Assembly (NCBI GenBank): GCA_018711225.1 | Contig: DVIP01000053.1 | Coordinates: 1 to 45,043, forward strand | DNA length: 45,043 bases | Source: Candidatus Cryptobacteroides intestinipullorum | GTDB lineage: Bacteria; Bacteroidota; Bacteroidia; Bacteroidales; UBA932 | Reading direction: 5' to 3' | Part shown: piece after piece, positions 26,027-34,770 of the stretch | Numbering within the stretch: the stretch's first letter is position 1 | How the letters are laid out: each line of letters opens with the position of its first letter | The notes under the pieces: generated by a model | Databases searched by the model: none | Seen by the model: the letters and a program-made list of their open reading frames with translations, nothing else | Told to the model about the DNA's origin: nothing | Position numbers and translations under genes: made by a program

Positions 26027-26755
26027 ATGGACGAGAATATCAAAAACAGGCTTGTCGGATGGGCATTCAAATACAATGATCCGGTTTATTTCCAGGAAGA
26101 TCCGATAATATTCCCGAAATATTTCGCCGAAAGGCTCGGAAACAGTGGCGGAGAGAAAGGCTATTGTCTGGCCGACGTCGAAATAGCGGCGTTGATTGCC
26201 GCCCATCTGGCATGGGGACGGAGATCAATGATTGTCAGGGACTGCCGAAGGGCATTGGACGAAATGGACTGGAGGCCTTACGATTATATAATGAACGGCG
26301 AATACAGGGATGAGGACGCGAGCCTGCACCGCACTGTAAAATGGAGTGAATTTGCCGGTATATGCAGAAGGCTCAAATCCATATATTCCCGAACGGAAAG
26401 TATCGAAAGTCTGGACAACGGACAAATCAGGACCATGATATACGGAAGGAAGGAAGACCCGAAGGCTCCGGACAAGAAAATCAACATGATGCGCAGGTGG
26501 ATGGTCAGAGACGACGGGAAAGTGGATTTGGGGGTGTGGAAGAAAAGCGACAGGAAAAACCTCCTGATACCTCTCGACGTACACGTATATGAAATGGCCA
26601 CAAGCCTGGGACTCACTTCCAGGAAGCAGAAAGACATAACTACTGTCCGGGAAATAACGGATTCTTTCAGGGATATTTTCCCTGACGATCCGTGCCTCGG
26701 GGATTTCGCCCTGTTCGGGTACGGCATTTCCAGACAGCAGGAAGAGGATATGTAA
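26027..26755 (+). CDS. TIGR02757 family protein, function unknown
   Basis: The 242-residue cytoplasmic protein matches the Bacteroidota family TIGR02757 (DUF2400). The recognised segments are EIAALIAAHLAWGRRSMI, KKINMMRRWMVRDDGKVDLGVW, LLIPLDVHVYEMATSLGL, and the terminal DPCLGDFALFGYGISR. The order of helices and the late DFALFG segment resemble helix-hairpin-helix DNA glycosylases, but the catalytic Lys/Asp pair is not evident, so a repair role is only a suggestion. It opens a run of four closely spaced plus-strand genes. Confidence 0.85.
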   Translation: MDENIKNRLVGWAFKYNDPVYFQEDPIIFPKYFAERLGNSGGEKGYCLADVEIAALIAAHLAWGRRSMIVRDCRRALDEMDWRPYDYIMNGEYRDEDASLHRTVKWSEFAGICRRLKSIYSRTESIESLDNGQIRTMIYGRKEDPKAPDKKINMMRRWMVRDDGKVDLGVWKKSDRKNLLIPLDVHVYEMATSLGLTSRKQKDITTVREITDSFRDIFPDDPCLGDFALFGYGISRQQEEDM

Positions 26756-26775
26756 CCGGAAAAAACGACTGCCCT

Positions 26776-27363
26776 ATGCCAAGATTGTTCATAATATCAG
26801 GATGCAACGGAGCCGGGAAGACCACGGCTTCATATACACTGCTGCCGGAAATGCTCGAATGCAGCCAGTATGTCAATTCGGACGAATTTGCCAAGGGGCT
26901 GTCCCCTTTCGACCCGGGCTCTGTAGCAGTGCAGGCCAGCAGGCTCATGCTTCTGAGAATCAGGTATCTTCTGAGAAGGAAAGAAGATTTCTGCATAGAA
27001 ACCACACTGGCTACAAGGAGCCTCCTGAAAATGGTATCGGACGCCCAGGCCCAGGGTTATACCGTCACACTGCTGTACTTCTGGCTGAACTCGCCGGATC
27101 TTGCAGTGGAAAGGGTAAGGGCGCGTGTGGCGGCAGGCGGACACAATATTCCGGAAGAAACGGTAAGACGCAGGTACAAGGTCGGGCTGAAATATTTCTT
27201 CAGGGATTACTCGCCCGTATGCGACAGATGGATTCTGGCCGACAATTCCAAGGTTCCGTTCAGGGTCATTGCCGAAGGGTACAAGGATGACGTGACAGTC
27301 ATAAAGGACCACGAGACCTACGGCAGAATCAGGGAATCGGCCTATAACGACAGCGACAATTGA
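26776..27363 (+). CDS. Zeta toxin-like P-loop kinase (COG4185-type)
   Basis: The 195-residue protein starts MPRLFIISGCNGAGKTTASY, with a Walker A at residues 9-17. It continues with NSDEFAKGLSPFDPG and FCIETTLATRSLLK, then AGGHNIPEETVRRRYKVGL, the hallmark arginine-rich segment of zeta-toxin-like kinases. The substrate could be a nucleotide sugar or another small molecule; I cannot tell. There is no epsilon-type antitoxin next to it. It follows the TIGR02757 gene by 20 bases and its stop overlaps the tldD start (TGATG). That position in a housekeeping-like operon argues for a metabolic rather than a toxin role. The open frame extends upstream into the previous gene, so ATG 26776 is chosen. 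Confidence 0.8.
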   Translation: MPRLFIISGCNGAGKTTASYTLLPEMLECSQYVNSDEFAKGLSPFDPGSVAVQASRLMLLRIRYLLRRKEDFCIETTLATRSLLKMVSDAQAQGYTVTLLYFWLNSPDLAVERVRARVAAGGHNIPEETVRRRYKVGLKYFFRDYSPVCDRWILADNSKVPFRVIAEGYKDDVTVIKDHETYGRIRESAYNDSDN

Positions 27364-28787
27364 TGGACAACAAATATTTTACAGACAGATTCAGGGTCAC
27401 GGTCCCGCAGATGGAACAGCTGACAGCTGCCGCCCTTTCCCGGGGAGGGGACTATTCGGACCTGTATTTCGAACACACCGTATACAAGGACCTGCTGCTC
27501 AAGGACGGCGAAGTCTCTTCCGGAGGCTTCCACATCGACAGCGGTGTGGGAATACGTGTGCTTAAAGGCGACAAGACCGGGTATGCCTATTCCGAGAAGA
27601 CGGAAATGCCCGACATGCTGCATGCAGCCAGGGCAGCCGCACAGATCGCGACTGCCAGGACAGAGCCTGACGGAAAGAGGTATCTTGCATCGGGATGCGG
27701 TATTCCCGTATCCGGATTCTACAAATCAGACAGGAACTGGAGCGACAGCGGTACTGAAGGATTCATCCGCGTGCTTAAAAAGATTGAAGCCGGCATATTG
27801 TCCAGAGAGAGCCGCACAGTGAAAGTCATCGCCAGACTGTCCTGGTCGGAAAGCGAAATCATGATGTTCAATTCTTTCGGGGAACTGACCTGCGATTTCA
27901 GGCCTATGGGCAGTATCGTCGTATCTGCTGTCTTTTCGGAAAAAGGGAAAAACGAGAACAAGACATCCTCCAGAAGTTTCAGGATGGGGGCGGAGATGAT
28001 TTCCGACAGACTGACGGATGAAATCATCGCCGAAGTGGTGTCGGGGATAGACGCCAGATTCGAAGCCAGAAGGCCGAAAGGCGGTAAAATGCCCGTTGTC
28101 ATGGGTGCAGGAGCTTCAGGAATCCTCCTGCACGAAGCCATGGGGCATTCATTCGAAGCGGATTTCAACCGCAAGGGGCAGTCGGTATTCGCAGGAATGA
28201 CCGGGAAACGGATATGCGATGAATCCATCAGCATTGTGGACGACGGGACTTTGTATGCAAACAGAGGCGCATGCAATTTCGATGACGAAGGCGTTCCGGG
28301 ACAGAAGACATACATGGTGAAGGACGGAGTGCTGAATTCCTACCTGCATGACAGGATCAGCGCACGCTGGTACGGGCTGGAATCCACCGGCAACGGACGG
28401 AGGGAATCTTTCCGTTTCAATCCGATACCGAGGATGCGTGCCACATATATGGAAAACGGGAATGCCTCCAAGGACGACCTGATAGCATCTGTGAAAAAAG
28501 GCATTTTCGTGGACGAGTTTTCGAACGGACAGGTCAAGATAGGTGAAGGTGATTTCACTTTTTATGTAAAAAGCGGATTCCTGATAGAAAACGGCCGTCT
28601 GACATCTCCGGTAAAGGACATCAATATCATCGGAAACGGACCTCAGGCACTCGCTGACATCACCGGAGTGGGCAACGACCTTCTGATTGACAACGGAACC
28701 TGGACTTGCGGGAAAGACCAGAGCGTGCCTGTTTCCTGCGGTATTCCGACAGTTCTGGTAAGGGAACTGACCGTAGGAGGGAACTGA
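27363..28787 (+). CDS. tldD: TldD-type metalloprotease subunit
   Basis: TldD is the catalytic half of the TldD/TldE heterodimeric zinc protease that trims peptides, including antitoxins and peptide-natural-product precursors in other bacteria. The 474-residue protein carries the zinc site HEAMGH (H257-H262) in ASGILLHEAMGHSFEAD, plus DEGVPGQKTYMVKDGVL and PRMRATYMENG further on. Length is typical. It begins inside the stop of the kinase gene and is followed by its partner tldE, indicating a coupled operon. Confidence 0.92.
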   Translation: MDNKYFTDRFRVTVPQMEQLTAAALSRGGDYSDLYFEHTVYKDLLLKDGEVSSGGFHIDSGVGIRVLKGDKTGYAYSEKTEMPDMLHAARAAAQIATARTEPDGKRYLASGCGIPVSGFYKSDRNWSDSGTEGFIRVLKKIEAGILSRESRTVKVIARLSWSESEIMMFNSFGELTCDFRPMGSIVVSAVFSEKGKNENKTSSRSFRMGAEMISDRLTDEIIAEVVSGIDARFEARRPKGGKMPVVMGAGASGILLHEAMGHSFEADFNRKGQSVFAGMTGKRICDESISIVDDGTLYANRGACNFDDEGVPGQKTYMVKDGVLNSYLHDRISARWYGLESTGNGRRESFRFNPIPRMRATYMENGNASKDDLIASVKKGIFVDEFSNGQVKIGEGDFTFYVKSGFLIENGRLTSPVKDINIIGNGPQALADITGVGNDLLIDNGTWTCGKDQSVPVSCGIPTVLVRELTVGGN

Positions 28788-28799
28788 ATTTTGGAAAAG

Positions 28800-30173
28800 A
28801 TGGAAAAGGAAAGAAATATTACCGGACTCATTTCAGAGGAAGAAGAGGCGCTTGCACTTTTCTGTATGGAGGCGGCACTGAGGCATGGCGCAGGCCAGGC
28901 AAGGGTGTCCCTGAGCAAAAGCGTGCTTGACACATACAGCATGCTGAACGGGAATCTGGACAAGGTGGCCCATTCCGCCGACAGATCTGTCTTCATATAC
29001 GTTTTCGCGGACAACAGGTACGGGACTTTCTCGACCAACATGCTGGACAGGGAGGAACTCGAGAAATTCGCAGTCCAGGCCGTGGATTCAGTAAAGATGC
29101 TGGCGGAGGACACATGCAGAAGGCTTCCGGATCCGGAAAGGACGGAGAAGGGGGCAGCTACAGGACGCGAACTTGGACTTTATGACGAATCCTACGAATA
29201 CATAAGCGATGAAGAAAGGCTCGGAATCGCCCTTGATGAATGTATTTTCGGGAAATACGAAGGCCGGTTCAGACTCGTTTCCGAAGAATGCGAGTATTCG
29301 GACTCCGTTGACGACAATTTCACGGCGGATTCCCGGGGATTCAGGGGCCGGCATACCGAGACATCGTTCGCATTGTGCTCCGAAGTCACAGTCGAAGATA
29401 GCAGCGGAAGAAAATATTCCGGGTACTGGTGGGATTCGTCCCCTTATCTGAAAGACCTGTCCAGGGGAAAATGTTCCGCCATTGCCCTGGAAAAGGCTGT
29501 AAGCCAGGCCGGACCGGTAAGGCATTCCGGAGGTAAAATGACAATGGTGGCTGACCGGACCGTAAGTTCGAGACTCATATCTCCGATCATATCGGCATTG
29601 AATGCCGCATCCATCCAGCAGGAAAGCTCTTTCCTGAAAGATTCGCTCGGACAAAAGGTTTTCAGCGAAGGGTTGACCCTTACAGACATGGCCAGGACCG
29701 TAGGAAAGCCGGGAGCGCGTCTGTTCGACACGGAAGGCGTGGCGACTTCAGAGATGGACATCATACGTGACGGAACTGTCAAAACATGGTTCGTGAATAC
29801 ATACATGGCCCTGAAAATGGGTATATCCCCTACTGTCGAAGGCGTGTCCAGACCGGTACTCATGCCATTTGCAAAAGACGGCGGCAAGATTCCCGCCGAT
29901 GCTCCAGAAATGATAAAAGAATGCGGCTCCGGGATATATGTGACAGGTTTCAATGGAGGGAACTGCAATCCTACTACGGGCAATTTCTCCTATGGTATAG
30001 AGGGATTCTTTTTCGACGGCGGGAAAATACTGCATCCAGTCAGGGAAATGGTCATTACGGGGAATATGATACATTTGTGGAACCGGCTGAGATATGCCGG
30101 CAGTGATGCGAGGGATTGCACGAGATGGCAGATTCCCACTATCTGTTTCGATGAAGTGGATTTCAGCGGCTGA
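28800..30173 (+). CDS. tldE: TldE/PmbA-type partner of TldD
   Basis: This is the second subunit of the TldD/TldE protease. It has the overall PmbA/TldD architecture with VDDNFTADSRGFRGRHTET, FDTEGVATSEMDIIRDGTV, and the C-terminal GNCNPTTGNFSYGIEGFFFDGG, but no HExxxH motif, as expected for the non-catalytic subunit. The length is 457 residues from ATG 28800. A TTG at 28791 lies in frame and sits 9 bases after GGAGG (28777-28781), so it is a possible start, although Shine-Dalgarno sequences are rarely decisive in this phylum. Confidence 0.9.
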   Translation: MEKERNITGLISEEEEALALFCMEAALRHGAGQARVSLSKSVLDTYSMLNGNLDKVAHSADRSVFIYVFADNRYGTFSTNMLDREELEKFAVQAVDSVKMLAEDTCRRLPDPERTEKGAATGRELGLYDESYEYISDEERLGIALDECIFGKYEGRFRLVSEECEYSDSVDDNFTADSRGFRGRHTETSFALCSEVTVEDSSGRKYSGYWWDSSPYLKDLSRGKCSAIALEKAVSQAGPVRHSGGKMTMVADRTVSSRLISPIISALNAASIQQESSFLKDSLGQKVFSEGLTLTDMARTVGKPGARLFDTEGVATSEMDIIRDGTVKTWFVNTYMALKMGISPTVEGVSRPVLMPFAKDGGKIPADAPEMIKECGSGIYVTGFNGGNCNPTTGNFSYGIEGFFFDGGKILHPVREMVITGNMIHLWNRLRYAGSDARDCTRWQIPTICFDEVDFSG

Positions 30174-30267
30174 CGGCTCCGTCCTGCTTCTCGTGGCTTG
30201 GACGTATTTCCTCCATAAAACAGTTCCGAATTTCATCCGACCGGTGCTGAAATCGGGAATTTATATG

Positions 30268-30275
30268 TAAGTTTG
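30268..30275 (+). promoter_or_regulatory. -7 box for the SlyD-like gene
   Basis: TAAGTTTG matches TAnnTTTG and lies 35 bases before ATG 30311. No clear -33 element is visible. Confidence 0.4.
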
Positions 30276-30310
30276 CAGCCGATTGACCGGAAACATAAAA
30301 ATTTGAGAAA

Positions 30311-30988
30311 ATGAATATAGGAAAAAACAAGGTAGTGGAACTCTGCTACGAACTCGAAGTCGACGGACAGATCGTCGACAGGACGACTAAGGAAAAACCG
30401 CTCGACTACATACATGGGACAGGTTCTCTTCTGAAAAAATTCGAACAGAATATAGAAGGTCTTGAACCGGGAGGAAAATTCAGTTTCACCCTTACACCTG
30501 CCGAAGGATATGGAGAAGTGGATCCGGACCGCATAATCGACCTTCCGAAAGAAGCTTTCGAGGTAAACGGACAGATCATGGAAGACCTTCTCGTTCCGGG
30601 TGCAACCATTCCTCTGGTAAACGGCATGGGCGGTATTGTTCCGGGAAAGGTTCTGGAAGTAAATGAAAAGACCGTAAAAATGGATCTCAACTCTCCTATG
30701 GCAGGAAAGACCCTGAATTTTACAGGAGAAATCGTTTCCGTACGAGAGGCGACGGAAAAGGAACTGAAAGACGGCCTGCACGGAGAATATGTCCATCAAT
30801 GCAATTGCGGCGGAGACTCTCACGGTGACTGCTGCGGACATAACGGCGGATGCCATCACGACGGAGAAGGCCACGGAGACGGATGCTGCCACGGCGGCGA
30901 GGGTCACGGCAATGGAGACGGATGCTGCCACAGCGGTGAAGGTCACGGGCACGGAGACGGATGCTGCCACGGCAGTCATAAGGAGTAA
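30311..30988 (+). CDS. SlyD-like FKBP-type prolyl isomerase with metal-binding tail
   Basis: It catalyses cis-trans isomerisation of prolyl bonds and probably chaperones or stores metal ions in the cytoplasm. Residues 1-160 match SlyD: an FKBP half with VELCYELEVDGQIVD and DYIHGTGSLLKKFEQNIEGL, an insert-in-flap domain (EAFEVNGQIMEDLL to MDLNSPMAGKTLNFTGEIVSV), then the tail. The tail (about 166-225) is a His/Cys/Gly/Asp repeat with GDGCCHG units, like the nickel-binding tail of E. coli SlyD but more regular and richer in Cys pairs. The gene precedes an EamA transporter by 5 bases. Confidence 0.9.
   Translation: MNIGKNKVVELCYELEVDGQIVDRTTKEKPLDYIHGTGSLLKKFEQNIEGLEPGGKFSFTLTPAEGYGEVDPDRIIDLPKEAFEVNGQIMEDLLVPGATIPLVNGMGGIVPGKVLEVNEKTVKMDLNSPMAGKTLNFTGEIVSVREATEKELKDGLHGEYVHQCNCGGDSHGDCCGHNGGCHHDGEGHGDGCCHGGEGHGNGDGCCHSGEGHGHGDGCCHGSHKE
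30875..30970. repeat. 39-bp tandem repeat encoding the SlyD tail
   Basis: The 18-mer GGAGACGGATGCTGCCAC occurs exactly at 30875-30892, 30914-30931 and 30953-30970, period 39. It encodes 13-residue units of the form GDGCCHxGEGHGx. Confidence 0.9.
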
Positions 30989-30993
30989 TACAG

Positions 30994-31914
30994 ATGTGGC
31001 TTCTGCTGGCGTTCATCTCGGCGGCATTGCTGGGAGTCTATGATGCCTCTAAAAAAGCAGCACTGAAAGACAATGCAGTTCTTCCGGTGCTGCTTTTGAA
31101 TACCGTTTTCTCCACACTGATTTTTTCACCGTTCATTCTCGACACCGTCATCGGACATGGATGGTTTTCCGAATCGGCATTTGATCCCTCACCGTACGCC
31201 GGGCACAATGAAGGGTCACTGCTCCATGCGCATATCCTGGTCATCATCAAGTCGCTGATAGTCCTGTCTTCATGGATTTTCGGATATTTCGGACTGAAAC
31301 ATCTGCCGATAACCATAGTCGGCCCCATAAATGCCACCAGACCTGTAATGGTGCTTGTGGGCGCAATGCTGTTTTTCGGGGAAAGACTGAACTGGTGCCA
31401 GTGGACAGGTGTTGTCATGGCCGTAATATCTCTTTTCCTGCTGAGCAGATCCAGCAAGAAGGAATCAGTAGATTTCACGCACAACAAATGGATATTTTTC
31501 GTCGCCCTGGCTGCAGTCATAGGAGCGGTCAGCGGGCTGTACGACAAATTTATCATGACGGAACTCAGTCCCATGTTCGTCCAGGGATGGTACAATTTCT
31601 ATCAGATGATCCTCATGGCAGTCATCATAGCCATTCTATGGTACCCTCACAGGAAGAACACCACCCCGTTCCACTGGAGCTGGGCGATACCCCTTATTTC
31701 CATTTTCATTTCAGCTGCGGATTTCGCATATCTCACGGCATTGAACCAGCCAGATTCCATGATTTCGGTAATATCACTGATACGCAGAGGCTCTGTAATA
31801 GTGTCGTTTATCTGCGGTGTACTGATTTTCCACGAGAAAAATCTCAAGGCAAAGGCTCTGGACCTGGTATTGATTCTCACAGGTATGATATTCATCTGGC
31901 TCGGTTCCAGATAA
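30994..31914 (+). CDS. EamA-type (drug/metabolite transporter) membrane protein
   Basis: The 306-residue protein has about ten hydrophobic helices in two similar halves, as in the DMT superfamily. Examples are MWLLLAFISAALLGVYDASK at the start and ALDLVLILTGMIFIWLGSR at the end. EamA-like features include INATRPVMVLVGAMLFFGERLNW in the first half and ISLIRRGSVIVSFICGVLIF HEKNL in the second. The substrate is unknown. It is translationally close to the SlyD-like gene (5-base gap), so metal-related transport is a thin possibility. The stop is 33 bases from the convergent Rpn gene. Confidence 0.85.
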   Translation: MWLLLAFISAALLGVYDASKKAALKDNAVLPVLLLNTVFSTLIFSPFILDTVIGHGWFSESAFDPSPYAGHNEGSLLHAHILVIIKSLIVLSSWIFGYFGLKHLPITIVGPINATRPVMVLVGAMLFFGERLNWCQWTGVVMAVISLFLLSRSSKKESVDFTHNKWIFFVALAAVIGAVSGLYDKFIMTELSPMFVQGWYNFYQMILMAVIIAILWYPHRKNTTPFHWSWAIPLISIFISAADFAYLTALNQPDSMISVISLIRRGSVIVSFICGVLIFHEKNLKAKALDLVLILTGMIFIWLGSR

Positions 31915-31947
31915 GGATGAAGCAAATCGCCATGACGTGGTTTGATA

Positions 31948-32856
31948 CTATACTTCCAGCGCGGCGATCTCAGCTTCAGACATTCCGGTAGCCTTACGGA
32001 TTATATCCGTTCCGAGCCCCATCCGTTTCATTTCAGTCGCGGCTTTCGCCAGGCCAGACTGTTCACCCTGTTGCATCCCTTCATAGCGTGCGTACTCAAT
32101 CGTGTTCCTGTAGTCGTTCTCTGTCATCATATCGCGTTCGTATTGTTTTCGCTCTTCATGTCCCAGCGCCGCTATTTCCGCTGCCGTGAACAACTTCCGG
32201 AATACAGCCCTGCCAAGCACTTCAGGACGTCCGTCAAGTTTCGGCAGATTCTTCAACACATACATCCACTCGTCCATTTCAGTCTTCAACTCATCCACCT
32301 TCTTTGTGAATGCTCCTGCCTCCAGAAACACATACGCCAGACAGTCTGTCATCGGCTCTCCCGTCTGCAGGTTCTGAAGTTCATACCAGTGGATGCGTTT
32401 GTCTGCATACTTCTCCAATTCTTCATCCGAATAGTTATGCTTCATCGCAAAGTCCAGAATCCCTACCATGTAAACCTTCTCCAGGGAATAGTCCCAGTCC
32501 CCGCGTCTCCCCTGCTCCTGAATCAGATAACTGGAATAATACAAACCCCGTTTCCGGATATTCATCTGGTCCCGCTTCTGCATTTCAATGATGAAACGCT
32601 CTCCGCCAATGCTTTCGCAAACCACATCAAAGACCGATTTCCGGTCATCTTCGGTCAAACCCAACCGCTCCGGATTGACATAACGGATGTCCGCTATCTC
32701 CTGTTCAGGGAACAGGTCCTGCAGAAACCCCAACAATATTTCCCTGTTCTCATCGCTTCCAAACAGTTTCTTGAAGCCCCAGTCCGTCATCGGGTCAATA
32801 TACCTCACTCTCTTGCCGCATATCAGTACACCGGCATTCTCCCGCTCTTCTCCCAT
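31948..32856 (-). CDS. Rpn family recombination-promoting nuclease / PD-(D/E)XK putative transposase
   Basis: The 302-residue protein is a Bacteroidota member of the Rpn/PDDEXK_2 family, often annotated as putative transposase and shown in E. coli relatives to be a DNA nuclease. It begins with IDPMTDWGFKKLFGSDENRE, the family opener. The nuclease core is SVFDVVCESIGGERFIIEMQ, with D77, E91 and Q93 as likely metal ligands. The rest is helical, with the usual QSGLAKAATEMKRMGLGTD tail. It appears intact. The promoter region carries a large hairpin and the 19-bp element shared with htpG. No terminal inverted repeats or target duplications were recognised. Confidence 0.88.
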   Translation of the reverse strand: MGEERENAGVLICGKRVRYIDPMTDWGFKKLFGSDENREILLGFLQDLFPEQEIADIRYVNPERLGLTEDDRKSVFDVVCESIGGERFIIEMQKRDQMNIRKRGLYYSSYLIQEQGRRGDWDYSLEKVYMVGILDFAMKHNYSDEELEKYADKRIHWYELQNLQTGEPMTDCLAYVFLEAGAFTKKVDELKTEMDEWMYVLKNLPKLDGRPEVLGRAVFRKLFTAAEIAALGHEERKQYERDMMTENDYRNTIEYARYEGMQQGEQSGLAKAATEMKRMGLGTDIIRKATGMSEAEIAALEV

Positions 32857-32881
32857 ATCTTCTGCAATTTTAATAAATTAG

Positions 32882-32934
32882 CGTCAGTTCGACAAATTAT
32901 TCTGTTCAATATCAGAGATTCCGTCGAACTGACG
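32882..32934. other. 12-bp perfect inverted repeat upstream of the Rpn gene
   Basis: CGTCAGTTCGAC (32882-32893) and GTCGAACTGACG (32923-32934) form a perfect stem with a 29-base loop, located 26 bases before the Rpn start codon. It could be an operator, a leader hairpin, or a substrate of the nuclease. It abuts the shared 19-bp element. Confidence 0.75.
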
Positions 32935-32953
32935 TTACGATTTCTTCGAAATC
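32935..32953. repeat. 19-bp element upstream of the Rpn gene, copy 2
   Basis: Exact match to 3740-3758 upstream of htpG, in the same orientation relative to the downstream minus-strand gene. It contains GATTTC-TTC-GAAATC. Confidence 0.7.
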
Positions 32954-33219
32954 CCTTTTTATCTACGTGTCACCCCTCTTAAATTCACTCCTTTCATTTC
33001 ATCGAATTCACGTTAAATTAAACATAAAATGACAAGGCTCTCCGCATTCCGGCAGGCACGGCTGCCATTTATGCTTCCGGCATTCGGTGCCATATCGGAA
33101 GCCATGTGCAAAGGAAGAAACTGCTGCGGCCATTTCAAATACCCTGAGCAACGTTTTTTACGAATCTGTCAGGACTTTTTCTTTTTTTGACGCTTTTTTC
33201 TTTTTCTTGTCAAGCCAAT
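32954..33219. other. Gene-poor stretch, nothing identified
   Basis: This stretch contains a 53-codon plus-strand open frame (33029-33190) with no recognisable features. It also has a run of T-rich DNA (33164-33209) that could act as a transcription barrier for plus-strand transcripts. I see no RNA gene or repeat here. Confidence 0.5.
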
Positions 33220-33254
33220 AAAAAAGTTGCACCGGATTGCAAATCCGGCGCAAC
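33220..33254 (-). terminator. Intrinsic terminator after the fimbrillin/SusE-like lipoprotein gene
   Basis: On the minus strand a 13-bp stem (33242-33254 with 33226-33238, one G-U pair, 3-base loop) is followed directly by TTTTTT (33220-33225). It lies 31 bases past the stop codon. Confidence 0.88.
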
Positions 33255-33285
33255 AGTTATATGATATACAAAATATCGGATGGAA

Positions 33286-34743
33286 TTATTCTGCGGGAAC
33301 CTGTCCAGGAGTCATTACCCAAACTTTCATCTGAGAAAGATCAAAGTACACATCATACGTACCGGCAATCGCTGTAATGTTTGAAGAACTTCTGTCATTT
33401 AATACTGAAATAGCACTATCTATTTCAACAGTAGATGCAGAACCGATGCTATATGCCCAATCAGAATCATTATAAGCCCTTATTTTAAAAGCGCCTGCTA
33501 CAAACGTTACATTTTTGGCCACGAATATACCTTCATCATCCATAGTCAGTTTCACATCATCGCCATCGGCACCCCAGTTATTAAAATCACCGACAATACC
33601 GAAAGACGGTGTCTCACCTTCATCCATTATGAAAACGCAATGAGGCATCTGATCGAAATACAGGTCATATGTACCTGCAACAACGGAAATATTTGAACCA
33701 CCATCAAGACGAACGGCAGTATTCTTATTTGCACTTTCGGAGCTGCAACCATACCATTCGCCACTACCATACCTGATTTTGAATTCACCACCTTCAGGAA
33801 TCTCTAATCCCTTGAATATAAAGAATACATCCGACTGTTTCAAGTCAATCCAATCATTACCCCAGTTCATATCATTGAAAGAACCTGTCAAATTCCAGCC
33901 CTGTGGTGTAGAATAGATATCAAGGGCTGCTTCAAACCCTTTTACTGTTCCGGCAAGAAGCTCAAGAGCACCGGTAGTCCTGACAGTTTCTGCCCCGTTG
34001 GCATCTGTGACAGTAACTTCAAATCCTGAATATTCTCCAGGGATAAGGATTAAATTGAAAACAGTTTCATTTTCGGCAGAAAGGGCGACACCATCACCGC
34101 AATCCAGAGTAACGGCAGAGGCTGCACCTTCAGCAGAGGCAGCGAGGACCGGAGTACCTGATGTGAAATCTATTGCGGCAGCACCTGCGATATATTCATT
34201 CTCGCCGAGAGTCCTGACAGTCACAGAAGCCACTGTAGCATCACCTTTCAGCTGGAGCCTCAATACTGTGGCGAGGTTCTCGAAAGTGAAATCGGTACCG
34301 TTTTCCGTGACGGCAGCCATAGGATAGTCAGTAGGGAAACCGTCAGCCACATAATTCTGGGCGGCAGCCACAGTTACAGCGACCTTGCTGTCTGCCAGAG
34401 TATTCTCCGTGGCAGGATATACAGCGTATGCAGTCACCTGTCCTGCCACAGCCTGATTTTCGAACTGGCCAGACTTCGTACCCGCACCACTGACAAGAGT
34501 ATATTCTACAGGTGCACCGTTTTCACCGAAAAGGGTTATGGCATCACCCTCGGCCCAGAGGATTGATGTACCGTCCAATGTAGTCTTGGTCGATGCCGAT
34601 GAGGCATTGATTACAGAAGGTGCGGCGAAAAGAACTGCTTCACCGTCAGTCGGAATTCCTTCACCCTCGATATTTTCTTTGTTGCAACTTACTGTAAAAG
34701 CCGCAGCAAGTGCCAGGATTGATAAAAACAAAATCTTTTTCAT
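33286..34743 (-). CDS. Lipoprotein with fimbrillin-like N-terminal half and two SusE/F-like modules
   Basis: The 485-residue protein starts MKKILFLSILALAAAFTVSC, with Cys20 lipidated; an ATG two codons upstream is possible. Residues about 35-275 resemble fimbrillin-type proteins, with ASTKTTLDGTSILWAEGDAI, GQFENQAVAGQVTAYAVYP, and FTFENLATVLRLQLKG. Residues about 283-385 and 388-485 are two starch-binding-like modules of the same kind as in the SusE-like protein at 41117. They read GWNLTGSFNDMNWG, SFGIVGDFNNWGADG, and each ends in AGTYDxYF. It is cotranscribed with the 44-residue ORF upstream and ends in a good terminator. A surface glucan-binding role is inferred. Confidence 0.8.
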   Translation of the reverse strand: MKKILFLSILALAAAFTVSCNKENIEGEGIPTDGEAVLFAAPSVINASSASTKTTLDGTSILWAEGDAITLFGENGAPVEYTLVSGAGTKSGQFENQAVAGQVTAYAVYPATENTLADSKVAVTVAAAQNYVADGFPTDYPMAAVTENGTDFTFENLATVLRLQLKGDATVASVTVRTLGENEYIAGAAAIDFTSGTPVLAASAEGAASAVTLDCGDGVALSAENETVFNLILIPGEYSGFEVTVTDANGAETVRTTGALELLAGTVKGFEAALDIYSTPQGWNLTGSFNDMNWGNDWIDLKQSDVFFIFKGLEIPEGGEFKIRYGSGEWYGCSSESANKNTAVRLDGGSNISVVAGTYDLYFDQMPHCVFIMDEGETPSFGIVGDFNNWGADGDDVKLTMDDEGIFVAKNVTFVAGAFKIRAYNDSDWAYSIGSASTVEIDSAISVLNDRSSSNITAIAGTYDVYFDLSQMKVWVMTPGQVPAE

Positions 34744-34770
34744 TGTCATAAAATTTTCAAAATTAGACTT

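Noticed and set aside
26776..27363. Toxin-antitoxin module based on the zeta-like kinase
   Set aside because: No antitoxin-sized gene is adjacent. The gene is translationally coupled to tldD, so a classical TA pair cannot be claimed.
31948..32856. Complete insertion sequence around the Rpn gene
   Set aside because: The 12-bp inverted repeat lies on one side only, with both arms upstream of the gene. No flanking terminal repeats or target duplication were found.
31942..32982. 346-codon plus-strand open frame
   Set aside because: It is antisense to the Rpn-family gene, whose protein is clearly recognisable.
33029..33190. 53-codon plus-strand open frame
   Set aside because: It has no promoter box, no known motif, and an end made of a T-run (poly-Phe). 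It could be chance.
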